This document shows, piece after piece, positions 12,788 through 23,641 of a DNA stretch of 43,536 nt; the stretch's first letter is position 1; the number at the start of each line of letters is the position of its first letter. Source of the DNA: Zancudomyces culisetae (Eukaryota; Kickxellomycota; Harpellomycetes; Harpellales; Legeriomycetaceae); NCBI GenBank assembly GCA_001969505.1, contig LSSK01000954.1, forward strand, positions 1 through 43,536, in the 5' to 3' direction. The translations under genes and the position numbers were made by a program. Below the pieces are notes generated by a model. The model saw nothing but the letters and a program-made list of their open reading frames with translations. It searched no databases and was not told the DNA's origin.

Positions 12788-14062
12788 ATGTATAATTTTG
12801 TTCCAATCATACACATATCTGATTCTCAAAATCAAGCGGAGGAAAAGGTAAGACGACTAACTTGTTAATAAAACAAAATTCATCTCTACTTGAACACTAG
12901 AAATATAGAAAAAATAAAATGTGCTGAAAATTACAGCTTAGCAGTGAGGAAATATGGAGTGATTTGGATTTTCTTGGAGCCTGGAACGAACTTACTACTG
13001 ATTTCAAGGTAATTGTTCGAATTATGGAGGGGAGTTATATATTTTTGATTTTTAGCTTATTTGAGTATGGGTTTCTTTTGACAGAAATTGTCACATGCTT
13101 TATACAAAATGTAAAATGTAGACCCACAACAACCTGGAAATGACTTTGGATTCAAACCGTCATGATATCAGCTCCAATGTCCCAATATGGTATTGTCTTG
13201 ATTTTGATGCATACACGTGTATATTGTATATACAACTATTATATATTTTTATTTACACTAACTGTATTACCCTCTAATTAGTAACTTAGGGAATGGTTCT
13301 TTTATTTCTCAGTCAAGTAAAATAGTAAGTATTTTACATGTATTTACTTGAATATAGAATTTTTTCAACTAAGTAGCAAGTACTAAATGACACGTTATTT
13401 TATTTTTAGGGTAGAAATGGCATAGCTTCACTAATTATACTTGGTATATAAAATGTGTTGAGGCTGTATTTTAAGTAGTGGATGTTGATCAGAGTGTGGT
13501 CTTTTTTTTCTATTAAAAAAACAATTATATAATTAAATAGGCTTACCGGTCTTTAGCACGCCACCATCCAGTTCAAGAACACCCCGCACTGTATGTGTTT
13601 TATCGAGTTATATCTATAAAAAGTTTCCTATTCTCGTGATGATAACTGTGGATACACACTGGATAAATTAAATTTGTATTACAGGACGAAATAGAAAATA
13701 AAGACAGCTATAGCACTGGAAAGCTAAGATTGTTCAAAACAAGACAAAATAAAAATATAGTCACTGGTAGCGACAATAGCCAAAACCGAACATCTGAACT
13801 TCAGATGGGTGCGAGTAGCAAGATGCTATCTTATCAAGACCGGCTTGAGAAGTTGCCGGAATCACCTGGCAGTTCGGTAGCTAGTATACAAGGGGTATGC
13901 TTGTCTAAAGATCTCGATGTGCACCCCGAAGAGTGTGCTTCTTTGCAAGATTTAGGCAAAACTGACATAAATAGTTTACGCCGAGGAGTGAAAAGACCAG
14001 CAGCTTTTTACAAACCATTTTCTTTTGAAACTGAAATGAACAAAAGGGCACACAACCGTTAA
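12788..14062 (+). CDS. Small multi-exon protein with SMN-like N-terminal motif
   Basis: I modelled seven exons: 12788-12847, 12937-13008, 13122-13189, 13282-13324, 13410-13443, 13541-13590 and 13685-14062. All phases agree and the product is 234 residues. Exon 2 encodes EEIWSDLDFLGAWNELTTDF followed by K. This has the spacing of the Gemin2-binding helix of the SMN (survival motor neuron) family, I-W-x-D-x-x-L-x-x-A-Y/W-D/N-x5-F-K, which nucleates spliceosomal snRNP assembly. The rest looks disordered: a Ser/Thr-Pro segment (VFSTPPSSSRTPRT), then a charged tail ending FYKPFSFETEMNKRAHNR. I see neither a Tudor domain nor the C-terminal YG box expected of SMN, so the assignment is tentative. The exon chain is supported by good donors and acceptors (GTAAGT after exon 4) but the middle micro-exons need transcript support. 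Confidence 0.55.
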
Positions 14063-16888
14063 GAACAGGGGTGTGTGTATTTAAAGATTACTACCAGAAG
14101 CAGGCTATGATATACATTATATTCTCTTTTGGCTATCTAGCTACAATACCTTTTCACACCTCCGCTTTACAATTGATTTGTCTACATAATTCTTTGGTGC
14201 CGACGAGATTCTCAGCCATTTGCATGATCCCGGGTGTCATCATGTATTTTTATTTTTAAAAACACCATTCAACCTTGATAGTGGTGGATTAATACGTCCC
14301 TGACCGGAATAAGCCCGATTTTCAAGCACCCTCCTCTCCATCCTCAGCTCCTTTCGATTTTGTATTGCAAAGTTTGCTTCAGGAAACAACTTTCTAGTTT
14401 CGGGCAAAACCCTTTTTTATTTTCCCTTTTTCACACAAATACTTACTTGGGTTATTTTCTTAATATCATTAAAATTAATTGAGAATGTCTTTAACAATCA
14501 TTCTAATATGACATTCGCATCTCATGGATGATAAATGCGTGTTAGGGTAACACTGCGCATGGTACATTTACCTTTCATTGGAAAAAGAATATGATGAAAT
14601 CGTAAGATGGTTATCTGAATCATTTTATAATGTGGTGTTTCTAAGGTACAGGGTGGTGATATATGCACTAGGTGAGCTGTTTTCATGCACCTGTATACAT
14701 TTTGATACTAAGCATAGTTACACCTCAATTCCTGATATTTTCTACACTTTCATTGGTATTTATTTTAAAGAACGCTCAAGCCCTATTAAGCGTTTAGCTA
14801 TTAGATGTTTAATTTCAATCAAGGAGTCGCCAAAGTACACATGATAAAATGCGGAGCCGTAAACATATTTTTGATGCTTTATTACCTAAAAAGGCAAAAA
14901 GATATTCCATGTAAAGGTTTTTTATACAGTCTTTTTTGTAATAAAAATCGTACAAAATCGGCATTTTCCAGGCACGTGAATCGTTCTCTTAGTGGAGTAT
15001 GCTATGGCACTGGGATTGGTGAGCAGAATTAAGAACATAGTTTTGATTATACATTAAATGGCGTGAAGGAGGGAGGAGGATGGTATAACAAGATTTATAA
15101 AATGGCCGCGCTAATAGGAAGCCGGAAGATTGATGGATTATATGACCCATAGTAATCTATACCTCAATAAATGTTATCACTAAAACTGAAAAAACCTAAA
15201 TGTATGAACTTTGAAATCTATAATTGGCACATAATAGCACCACAGAATCTCTTTTTTTTTTGCTTGCGTGAACTTATTAAACGAATATCACTTAAAACTA
15301 CAAAAAATAATCCTACACAATATTCATCTAACCAATCCCCCTCGGTCCCTCTAGGAAATCTATATCTACCAGGTGCTGGTTCAATGAAAAAAATACCTAC
15401 CAAAAAAAAACCCCCCTCATAAGAGTCGAATAATGGTGCAAAAGTCTAAGGTTATGATTGGTATCTTTGATGGTATGATTACGCCCCTCTACTTTTTGCT
15501 ATCATCAAAAAAGGGAAGTGACACCATTGCATATTTTCTTCATAGAGCTAAGATGATGCCTTTAACGGTGGTATCTCTATTGAATTCATTTGGATTTCCC
15601 TATTTATGATTCACGGTTTTTATGATTACATATCTCGGAAAATCACAAGAATAATACAATCTACCCTTAATTTATTTTGTTATGAAAAGATTCACAAGCT
15701 CAAGTGATGAAGATTACAAGCAAACCAATATAACCATATCTCTGGTAATATTCAGAGCAATTTTAGAAAATAACCTTTAATTTAAGGGTAGTTCACTTTT
15801 TCAGTTTGCTTTGAAAATCAAAATGTGAGGTGTAAAAATAGAATGCTATTACGTAAAAATGCCGATGCTATTGTTTGGATATGAAGGCGGGTATTAGCAA
15901 TTATTAACATGGGATACAGATGTACGTAATCATAAATTTGCAGCAAAAGTTTGCCAATAAACATCAAGTCACAATAATCGCTTTTAACCAGCTTGGTGAA
16001 TTTAGTAAGTATATTCTTTGTAAGCCTCAATAAAGCTGTGGTCCTGCGAAGCTGTCTATTAGGTTGACATTTTACGAATTGCAACTGCCACTTGCCTGTT
16101 ACTAGGCCATCCAATCAGCTTCAATATGTTACAACTTTTAGTCAAATTAAGTAACATGGAAAACTATCGAAAAAAATCATTAAATAGGAAATGTTTTAAT
16201 GTAGTTTATAAAGCGAGAAATTAAGGTATTGTATTCATTCTTTATTTCTAAAAAAAAGAATTGAAAAAATACAAAGGGCTTTTTTCTATATTATGTCCTA
16301 TAGATACCTTGAATATGAATAGATTTTTTTCCAGTCAATTTCTTGACTAGTGTATATATAAAAACAATAGCGCATTAAAAGTAGTAAAAAAACGCGGTTA
16401 AAATTCTCATAAACTGACTTTTACCTTTTATTAAAAAGCATACATCAACATCATTGCATTAAATAGCATTTTCCTGGAAAGTATACAGCTTCAACAATAA
16501 ACAAACAATTAATACAAAAAAATCATATATATTAGCAACACTTCAACATCAAAAAGCATATCGAGCTCAATACAGATCAAGCAGAACGTACCAGGATTTA
16601 ATCGTAGCGGATAACTCGAATTGATATCATCAGGCTTTTGCAAGACTTGTATAGGTTCAATTAATACAACAATAGTTCTTCACATAAACCTTTTTTCTGT
16701 CTAGTACATATATTAACTAATTAAGGTGCCGACTAGCAAAAATAAAGCCAACAACCAAGTATAGAAAAAATATAAAGGCGAGAATATCATAAAACCTGCA
16801 TTAAAATCATTATAGAGAAAAAAGTAGAGAAGACTCACGGGTAACTGATCAAGCGTTTTTTAAGTATATCCACAAGACTATAAAAAAA
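14063..16888. other. Intergenic, SMN-like to RGS-like gene
   Basis: This 2.8 kb AT-rich region has no recognisable gene. It contains open frames of 60-98 codons on both strands (for example + 14578-14844, and - 15818-16114 without an ATG at its start) that match nothing I know. Poly-A and poly-C runs occur near 15405-15418. The right end carries the promoter of the RGS-like gene. Confidence 0.55.
16771..16777 (+). promoter_or_regulatory. TATA-like element of the RGS-like gene
   Basis: TATAAAG lies 118 bases upstream of the RGS-like start codon in an A-rich leader. It is proposed by position and by analogy with the other TATA elements in this window. Confidence 0.4.
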
Positions 16889-18373
16889 ATGAACACTCAT
16901 ATCAAAAACTTTAGTTCTTCAACAATGGTGATCGAGGAACAAAACATGCTTTCACAAATAAAGGGACTTAACTTTACAGGACGGCTCAACTCGACTTTTG
17001 GGGAGGGGTTTTATGACATGTTAAGCACTGTGGATGGGTTAAACTTACTAAGGAAGTGGGCAAAGTCCAGGTATTGCGAAGAACTGGTGGAGTTTATAGA
17101 GAGCTATCAAGAATTAAAGAGGGTTGTGGTTTCATATATTACAGAGTATAGAAGATCAACTTTAAAATCATTTCATTTGAATTCTGACGACCACGCTCAG
17201 AAGAATGTACTTTTAGTGCCGAAAACACGTCTCAAGGACGAATTTGACTCTTTGCTCCTTTCTTCAGATCACCTGTTACTAGACAAAAAACAAACTACAA
17301 GAAATGTAAAAGAAAAAGATATAGATCTACAGCTTCAAAAGTTTAGGATTAACACAGAAACTTCGAACAGAAACACAAAGCATAACGAATTAGTAGAAAG
17401 TCCTACCAACACACGTCCAAGCTGGTACAGGAACGTTTCTTCCAGGGGAAGGAGAGGCACGAATGAAACCGGCCGTACAGATACCAAATATACATCAAAA
17501 AGAAAATCTGTATACGTAAAGCCAAAGATCCACAATAGATACGAGTATAACGACGTAACTCACGATAAAAACCGGATATCAGTCCTTTATAACCATCCTG
17601 GAAATACAAACACGCTTTTACAGAGAGGAGAAAACAATTCTGATCCTGATTCTGACATTGAGAATCAATATAATGAAGTGGAGCATTTGATTATGGAGCG
17701 ATACGAAGGGCCTGACAACAAAGAAGAGACAGAATCGGACGAATTGTACTCATCGGGGGATATGTACAGTGAAGATTATTGCTCTGGGCACTGGACTGAA
17801 CGGGAAAAATCTTACAAGATTCCAGTATCGCAAGCTCCTGGTCCATACTCACCCCAGGATTGTCATACACCCACCTCAGGCCCCCTTTTAAAGAATACCA
17901 CACACATCAAAGGTAACGGGGCCAATCGGTTAAAATGGAATGATTTTGTCAAATCTGATGTTTTCGTGGAAATATTTGTCCTGCCACTACCAGCTACAAT
18001 AGTAGAATCGGTTATTTACAGTGTCCCTCTTAAAAACACGTATAACTCCACCTCCAAAGATAAAACCTCTGGCCATGAGCACGAAGTAGATGCGAGGGCT
18101 TTGAATTTTGATAATTCTTTTGTGGAATCGAACCTAAAGACAGTTTCCGAAACAAAAGTTCCACGCCCGCTAAGAATCTATTTTTCTGATATTTTTCTAA
18201 AGTTCTTTTGCGAAGATTCCAGCTCTATGATTAATGTCCCTGGCAGTCTAGTCCGGTCTCTATCTAAAATGCACTCTGAAAAGACAATGACATATGGGAT
18301 GTTTGATACCGCTCTGGAAAACACGCTGGAAATGTTATACCACAACATTTATTCGTTAATTTCTAAAGATTAG
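16889..18373 (+). CDS. RGS-like protein with split domain
   Basis: It is a single exon of 494 residues. Residues about 40-77 (core LLRKWAKSRYCEELVEFIES) resemble the helices that open an RGS domain, in which proteins that speed GTP hydrolysis by G-alpha subunits have a 'FLxSEFxEENLxFWxxVExF' pattern. Residues about 425-494 resemble the closing helices: IYFSDIFLKFF, then SSMINVPGSLVRSL and FDTALENTLEMLYHNIY, matching the usual 'IYxxFI..SPxxINVxxxxR..I' and 'FDxAQxxVxxLME' blocks. Between them lies a ~350-residue polar, acidic and basic insert with low-complexity stretches and no clear fold. No DEP or membrane segment is visible. An AATAAA lies at 18424, 51 nt past the stop. The family call is by pattern only. 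It could instead be a protein with two unrelated helical ends. Confidence 0.55.
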   Translation: MNTHIKNFSSSTMVIEEQNMLSQIKGLNFTGRLNSTFGEGFYDMLSTVDGLNLLRKWAKSRYCEELVEFIESYQELKRVVVSYITEYRRSTLKSFHLNSDDHAQKNVLLVPKTRLKDEFDSLLLSSDHLLLDKKQTTRNVKEKDIDLQLQKFRINTETSNRNTKHNELVESPTNTRPSWYRNVSSRGRRGTNETGRTDTKYTSKRKSVYVKPKIHNRYEYNDVTHDKNRISVLYNHPGNTNTLLQRGENNSDPDSDIENQYNEVEHLIMERYEGPDNKEETESDELYSSGDMYSEDYCSGHWTEREKSYKIPVSQAPGPYSPQDCHTPTSGPLLKNTTHIKGNGANRLKWNDFVKSDVFVEIFVLPLPATIVESVIYSVPLKNTYNSTSKDKTSGHEHEVDARALNFDNSFVESNLKTVSETKVPRPLRIYFSDIFLKFFCEDSSSMINVPGSLVRSLSKMHSEKTMTYGMFDTALENTLEMLYHNIYSLISKD

Positions 18374-19727
18374 TAATGACATGCCTCAAAAATTGATACC
18401 TTTGGGATTGTCTGTTTTAGTCAAATAAATTTTTTTCTGTCAATAGAGCAAATAGTAATTATGACAGAGGTACTTGTTTGTCATGTCCTTTCTTATGATT
18501 TTTAACCTAATTTTCTTTCTTTGTGTGTATTTGTGTTTAGAAATCAAGAAAATCGAAATCTCGCTTTTTTTTTGGAGGGGACGCAGTAGAATATTGATAC
18601 TATTGCCAGCGTGTAAGCTCTGGTTATACGTCCAACTTGAGATAACCCTAATTTTAACAGCCCTGAGCTTAGAATACAGCTGGTGTGTTTGAAAGCTTCT
18701 TACACTTACATTTAATACCGTTATTATACAATACACACTAACCAGGGCTAATTATAGATTGAAAAAACAAGGCAGGACTACAAAAAGATGCTTCTCAATT
18801 TTTTGGTGAGAGGAGAAAGTAGGATACAAATTACTATCTTTTGTTACACCAACACGTGTGATCTCGCAAAATCGAAATTGACAAGTAGATAGGCGGATCT
18901 TGGGACATTTGAAATGCATTAGCTTCTTGTACTAATACACGTTAAAAGAATTTTCGGAATTTTATTTAATTTGGTGAAAAAAAAACAAATTTAGGATTTT
19001 AGCTCATATTTTTCTCCTTGTGTCGCAACTAGTGGGAATTTCAATTTACATTGCATAAAGAATTACAGTTATAGGATTTTGTAATTACGATGAAAAGAAA
19101 GGCAAAACAGATTTCCTAATAGCCTAATACCTGTTGCTGAACCAAATAAAAAAATTTAAGGATGAAGGGACAAAACTCCTATACATTCATTTTGTTATAT
19201 AAATAACTGATATTTTGTATTTCCCTCGAAATAGGTGAAAAAGATTGATCAAAATCAACTAGCTTCAAGCAAAAGTAAATCCTTAAGCTGAAACCTACAC
19301 CATAACCGATTCAAAGCTGCTAATCACTATTGTGTTCAAGTTCAAATTTCCCTCATCGTCCTATTTACTTCAAGCGTAAAACCGACTTTAATATTTGATT
19401 TGTTTTATCTTTCTCCTTTCCTTTTTTTATTATTTTTTTAAATTACTTGATACCAACAAAATGCGACATATCTTCAACTTGGCATGAAAGCCCCACTTTT
19501 TCGTGGTTAATAAACGAAGGTTTGGCTGTCATGAAAGAAAATTTTCAAGAAACACTGGATATAAATAATTGTACTGACGCAAATGATAATATCAGTGACC
19601 ATACACCCTACGCTGGTGTTTAAAGGCCTCTTTTTGTAACTGTTCTTGTTTGTTTTTGTTGTTCTTAACCCATATGCTGCTTAAATGCAACACCAAAATC
19701 AAAGCCAAAAGGGAGCAAATATAGAAA

Positions 19728-19757
19728 CCATAACCATAACCATAACCATAACCATAA
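19728..19757. repeat. CCATAA hexanucleotide repeat
   Basis: There are five perfect CCATAA units. On the minus strand they encode a (Tyr-Gly)n run in a short open frame. They are intergenic, and this is the second hexamer tract in the window after the one near 1571. Confidence 0.95.
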
Positions 19758-20873
19758 TGCTCAAGTTTTTCGCGTTTTTGTGCAAAATATGAACACTCCA
19801 AATCTAAATGATTAATGTTTGGCATTAAACAAGTGACAATATGCTAGTTACACAGAAGGATTAACATTCTGCCCAACATATAGTGTTTTTGCTCAACTTT
19901 TCAGCTAAATACACAATTACATCCAAATAAAAAAGTGTAATACCGACCCATTATGAATGTCACTTTGATTTGGATCGAAAAACTAGAGAAATCGTATGTA
20001 GTCCCATTTCGTGCGTGGTATCTAACCCTGTCATATTACATACATATACCTGTGATTTTTTTTCTTTTTTAACGATGCACTTTAAAATGATGTCTTGTAT
20101 GCAAGCAAATATATGGTACTAGGAATGAATGAATGGTTATGTGACATAAAAAGATTAACAGTATTAGTCAAACTTCATCCGTTGATCAACTTATCGAAAA
20201 AAAATATTGACTGATTGCACTTTTTCTTGGACGTGTCGGGTACAAGAAAAGGCATTTACACAAACTAGATTTGGGGTAGAATATCACGATATTTTTTCTA
20301 TTTTTTAACTCTGAATTTGATAGATTGACGTTATGCTGTTCTTTATAATACAAAAATAATATTAGCAAACAGCCAAAGCAAAAAAAAAAACTAAAGTAAA
20401 AAACATGTAGAAAAGTATAAATAAAGCTAAAATGACATCCTGTCCACCAAAAGTATACCGACATCTAACAAGGCTCCGACACTATTGATAGATAGCAGTG
20501 TAGCGTTTTATAATGCTTGAGCGGGAAATTCGAAAAGAACGCATTTACCTAATGTCATTTTTTTAAGAATAGATTTTAATCTCCAAAAGAATAGTTTATA
20601 TATGCGCTTTTAATGTACACCTCAACTAAGAATATAGCAGGTGCCGACTATTTTATTACGAAAATAACGAAAGCTTAACGTATGAACCTAGCTGTGTGAC
20701 TGGGATAGTTTTATTTTCGCTTAATTAAAACTTGTTTATTTGAATTATTATTGCTATATCCTAACAATCTAGTGCTGATTACCACAAAAACTTACAAAGA
20801 AAAAAAAACTACTAATTTTTTTTTATCTGATAATATCATTACTAATAGTATCTTAGGCCTTTAGTAATTTATT

Positions 20874-20880
20874 ATATAGT
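20874..20880 (+). promoter_or_regulatory. TATA-like element of the homeodomain gene
   Basis: TATATAG lies 90 bases upstream of the homeodomain gene's start codon. The surrounding sequence is very AT-rich, so chance occurrence is likely enough to keep confidence low. Confidence 0.3.
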
Positions 20881-20963
20881 TTTTTATAATTTACAAGCAA
20901 AAAAAAAACAACAAAGTTAAAAAGTTAAATTACTAAACAAAACTTTAAAAACAAAGGAGGGTA

Positions 20964-23328
20964 ATGTGTGCTCACGACGAAAAAATAAGAATACCAAAAA
21001 TCAAAGATCTAAATGTAGATAAATACGTTAATATTGGAGGCTGTTTTATTGATACAGGAATCGATTCCAATAATCAATGGGAAATGTATTTCAATAGAAT
21101 TGTAGAAAACGGAGCGTCTTGTGAATGCGCTGCAAATATATCAACTAAAGAAAGCAGCATGTATCCATTAGATAATAATAGCCAGTGTCAATACCAATGT
21201 AAAAGCCCAATGCAATATCCACAGTGGCACCAAGCACAAGCTCAAGATCAAATATATGCTGCAGGCAAAAACAATATCGCTACAGTAAATATGGGGTGTA
21301 GTACAGGTTCCGCTAGTAGTATTAGTGGCAATGATTATTCAAATGACCTGAAAAGAAAAGCCTTGAGTCAATGTGAAGATTTTAACGACGAAATTCTGCA
21401 AGGGTGTGGAAATAAACCGGACAAAAGAACTAAAAATGGAGCCAAAGCCTACACATCACACTTTCAAGCAGAAACAAAAGATCAAACTGAGGGCAAGTAC
21501 TAATACATTAAACATTTATATTCAGTTCATTATACTAACCTGGCAACAATAATTAATAGAAGATAGTATCACTTTATCTGGAACAGTTAATGCTCAGCTA
21601 CAGGAATTTATGACATACAATGCACCCAAATACAATCACAGCAACATGGGGGCAACCGAGGTTTCCAAAAACCCAACTTTTAAGCAGCCGTGCAAATCTG
21701 AAGTATCCGAAAATAATATGACAAATATAATTTCCCTTGGAGATAAACCTCAAGGAAATAGGATTGCTATTCATGAGAGTATGACCTTTATGATGCCCCA
21801 ACAAGAAAAAAAGGAATCAAACACATGTAGCGAGAATATCAGAGGCATCGACTATAATGATCTTCAAGAACGAATCAAGAAAAGTGTAACCGCATTTCTA
21901 AGATCACACATGTTGGAAGTCTGTTCCAAGAATACCAATAACATGGGTGACGATATCAATGCAGACAAAGATATATTTAATGATAGAAAGATAAATAACA
22001 CATCTGATAAGAGTTTCACTTCAGTTGCTCAAAATACAGAAAACAAAAATCTAGAAACTCTGAAAAGGTTTGGTTCGCACGTAAACAAAACTCACAACAA
22101 TGTTGATGGTGGTAATGCCGTACAAAATATTGCTGGGGAAACCGAACAAAAAAGCAGAATTATAGTGGTCAACCTTACCAATTACTTTGTGGGCTTGGAT
22201 AGTCTTACATCAATTCCGATTACTGGAGATAAAAGCACATCCAGCAACACCAACAATCACATAAAATTGACAAAAAACAATAGCTACTCAAAAGATTCTT
22301 TTGCAAATGCTGAACATGTGTCTGATATGTGCAATACTTTCAACGATAATACAGTTTACGAGTCTAATTGTGAAATATTTGATAATAACATTGGTTTAAG
22401 TGCTAGCCAAAGTCTTGTAGATTACAACACAAGCAAGGAAAATACAGCGTCGTTTCAAAGCTACAATGATGGCCCACTCAAATGCAATATTCACGATTAT
22501 GTTAATATGAATAGTCCTCAACTTGACAATCTTTTCGAAAAAGCCAGCAAACCAACCTACACGCTTGGCACATGCTTTGATGGTTTAGGTAGTAAGTTAC
22601 ACGACCAAACAAGTTATTTTGGTTACTGTGAAGATAAACAAGTGTACCCAAGCTGGAGTAGTGAATTGAATAAAATGGGTATGTCTCATTTGACGCCAGC
22701 CGAGAATGACATCACTAGTATCCTCGGATTATACTCTGAAAACGACCAAAGTCAGAAAATTGACCCGAACAGCCAAAGTTACAAAGAAGACCTTCAGATT
22801 TTTGACAATGTCATTCGAGGTTTATCGGTTCAAAGTCCAAAGAGAGCAGCTACTGAAGATTTCCAATACAACGTCAGTACGAATGTAAAATCAAGTTGTA
22901 CGGAACTTATAGAAGATATTATAAATTCAGTTAGAGATAATAAAAAGGGAAAAGTGCACGAGTTTGGTGCAAGTAGCCAAGACGAATCATCAAATGATCG
23001 CAACATACCAGATAGCATGTCAAATTCATCACATGTTCTTTCCTATGCCGGTTCCAAAAAAACCTATACCAAAAAAAACACAGCACACCTAATAGAGTGG
23101 ATCCTTGAAAACTATAAAAATCCATACCCAGGCAAACAGGATAAAAAAAGGTTGGCCAGTTTAACCAATTTAACGCATGCCCAGATTGTAAATTGGTTCA
23201 GCAATGCTCGACGAAGATTTCTCCAGAAAATCAAGGTTGGTGGAAAGATTGTTTGGAAATTAAAAGATTCTAACCGAACCGTCAAAAAGAGAATTGGTAG
23301 TCTCAAGCCTGGAGTTTCGAATGCATAG
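20964..23328 (+). CDS. TALE-class homeodomain transcription factor
   Basis: Exons 20964-21496 and 21567-23328 give 764 residues. The 70-nt intron has a TACTAAC branch sequence and the join keeps frame. A homeodomain occupies about residues 677-735 near the C-terminus. It carries the three-residue loop extension typical of TALE proteins (ILENYKNPYPGKQDKKRLA) and the recognition helix THAQIVNWFSNARRRF with the invariant W48, F49, N51 and R53. Position 50 is Ser, whereas Ile is usual in animal TALE proteins. The first ~670 residues are Asn/Ser/Asp-rich and probably disordered, with no PBC or MEIS domain. A basic tail (KDSNRTVKKRIGSLK) follows the homeodomain. It is a nuclear DNA-binding protein. 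Fungal TALE/HD1 proteins often act in mating or development, but nothing here shows a mating locus. Confidence 0.9.
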
Positions 23329-23641
23329 CTAGTAGACGCCATATCCATTTGAATGCTTTACATTTCTATATTTTTTAATATTTTAACAAACTTTATCTAG
23401 CTCAACATTCTTGTTATAAACAGTACATTTCTCTATGTAATTTATTATTTCTTGGGTAGTAGTTGGTAACTGTAGAGCGGGTTAATACAAGATGACATGT
23501 GTGATCGCAGAATGATTCCAAACATCCCATAAGGTATAGCCTCAAGTAAAATAAATATAAAAAAGTATAATAAGAACAAGAACGTTCATATTGTGTGTCA
23601 GAACTAGAAGAAAAATGCGAAAATAGTAAGAAAAATGAATA
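23329..23641. other. Convergent 3' region, homeodomain / URI1
   Basis: This 313-nt spacer lies between two convergent genes and will hold both 3' UTRs. AT-rich stretches near 23555-23570 could supply polyadenylation signals. No gene is seen. Confidence 0.6.

Larger units (their letters stand above)
18374..20963. other. Intergenic, RGS-like to homeodomain gene
   Basis: This 2.6 kb AT-rich region has no recognisable gene. It holds a CCATAA hexamer repeat near 19728 and long A/T runs. A 77-codon minus-strand frame (19592-19825) has a Tyr-Gly repeat and a hydrophobic segment, but it is built on that hexamer repeat and is doubtful. The 3' end is the A-rich leader and promoter of the homeodomain gene. 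Confidence 0.55.

Noticed and set aside
13009..13121. Reading on from the SMN-like exon 2 into the following sequence without splicing
   Set aside because: The frame soon meets stops, whereas a GT donor at 13009 and an AG at 13120-13121 restore a long consistent frame.
15300..15400. A locally GC-richer patch with a GGTTCAATG sequence, checked as a possible tRNA
   Set aside because: No cloverleaf with acceptor stem, anticodon arm and complete B box could be drawn.
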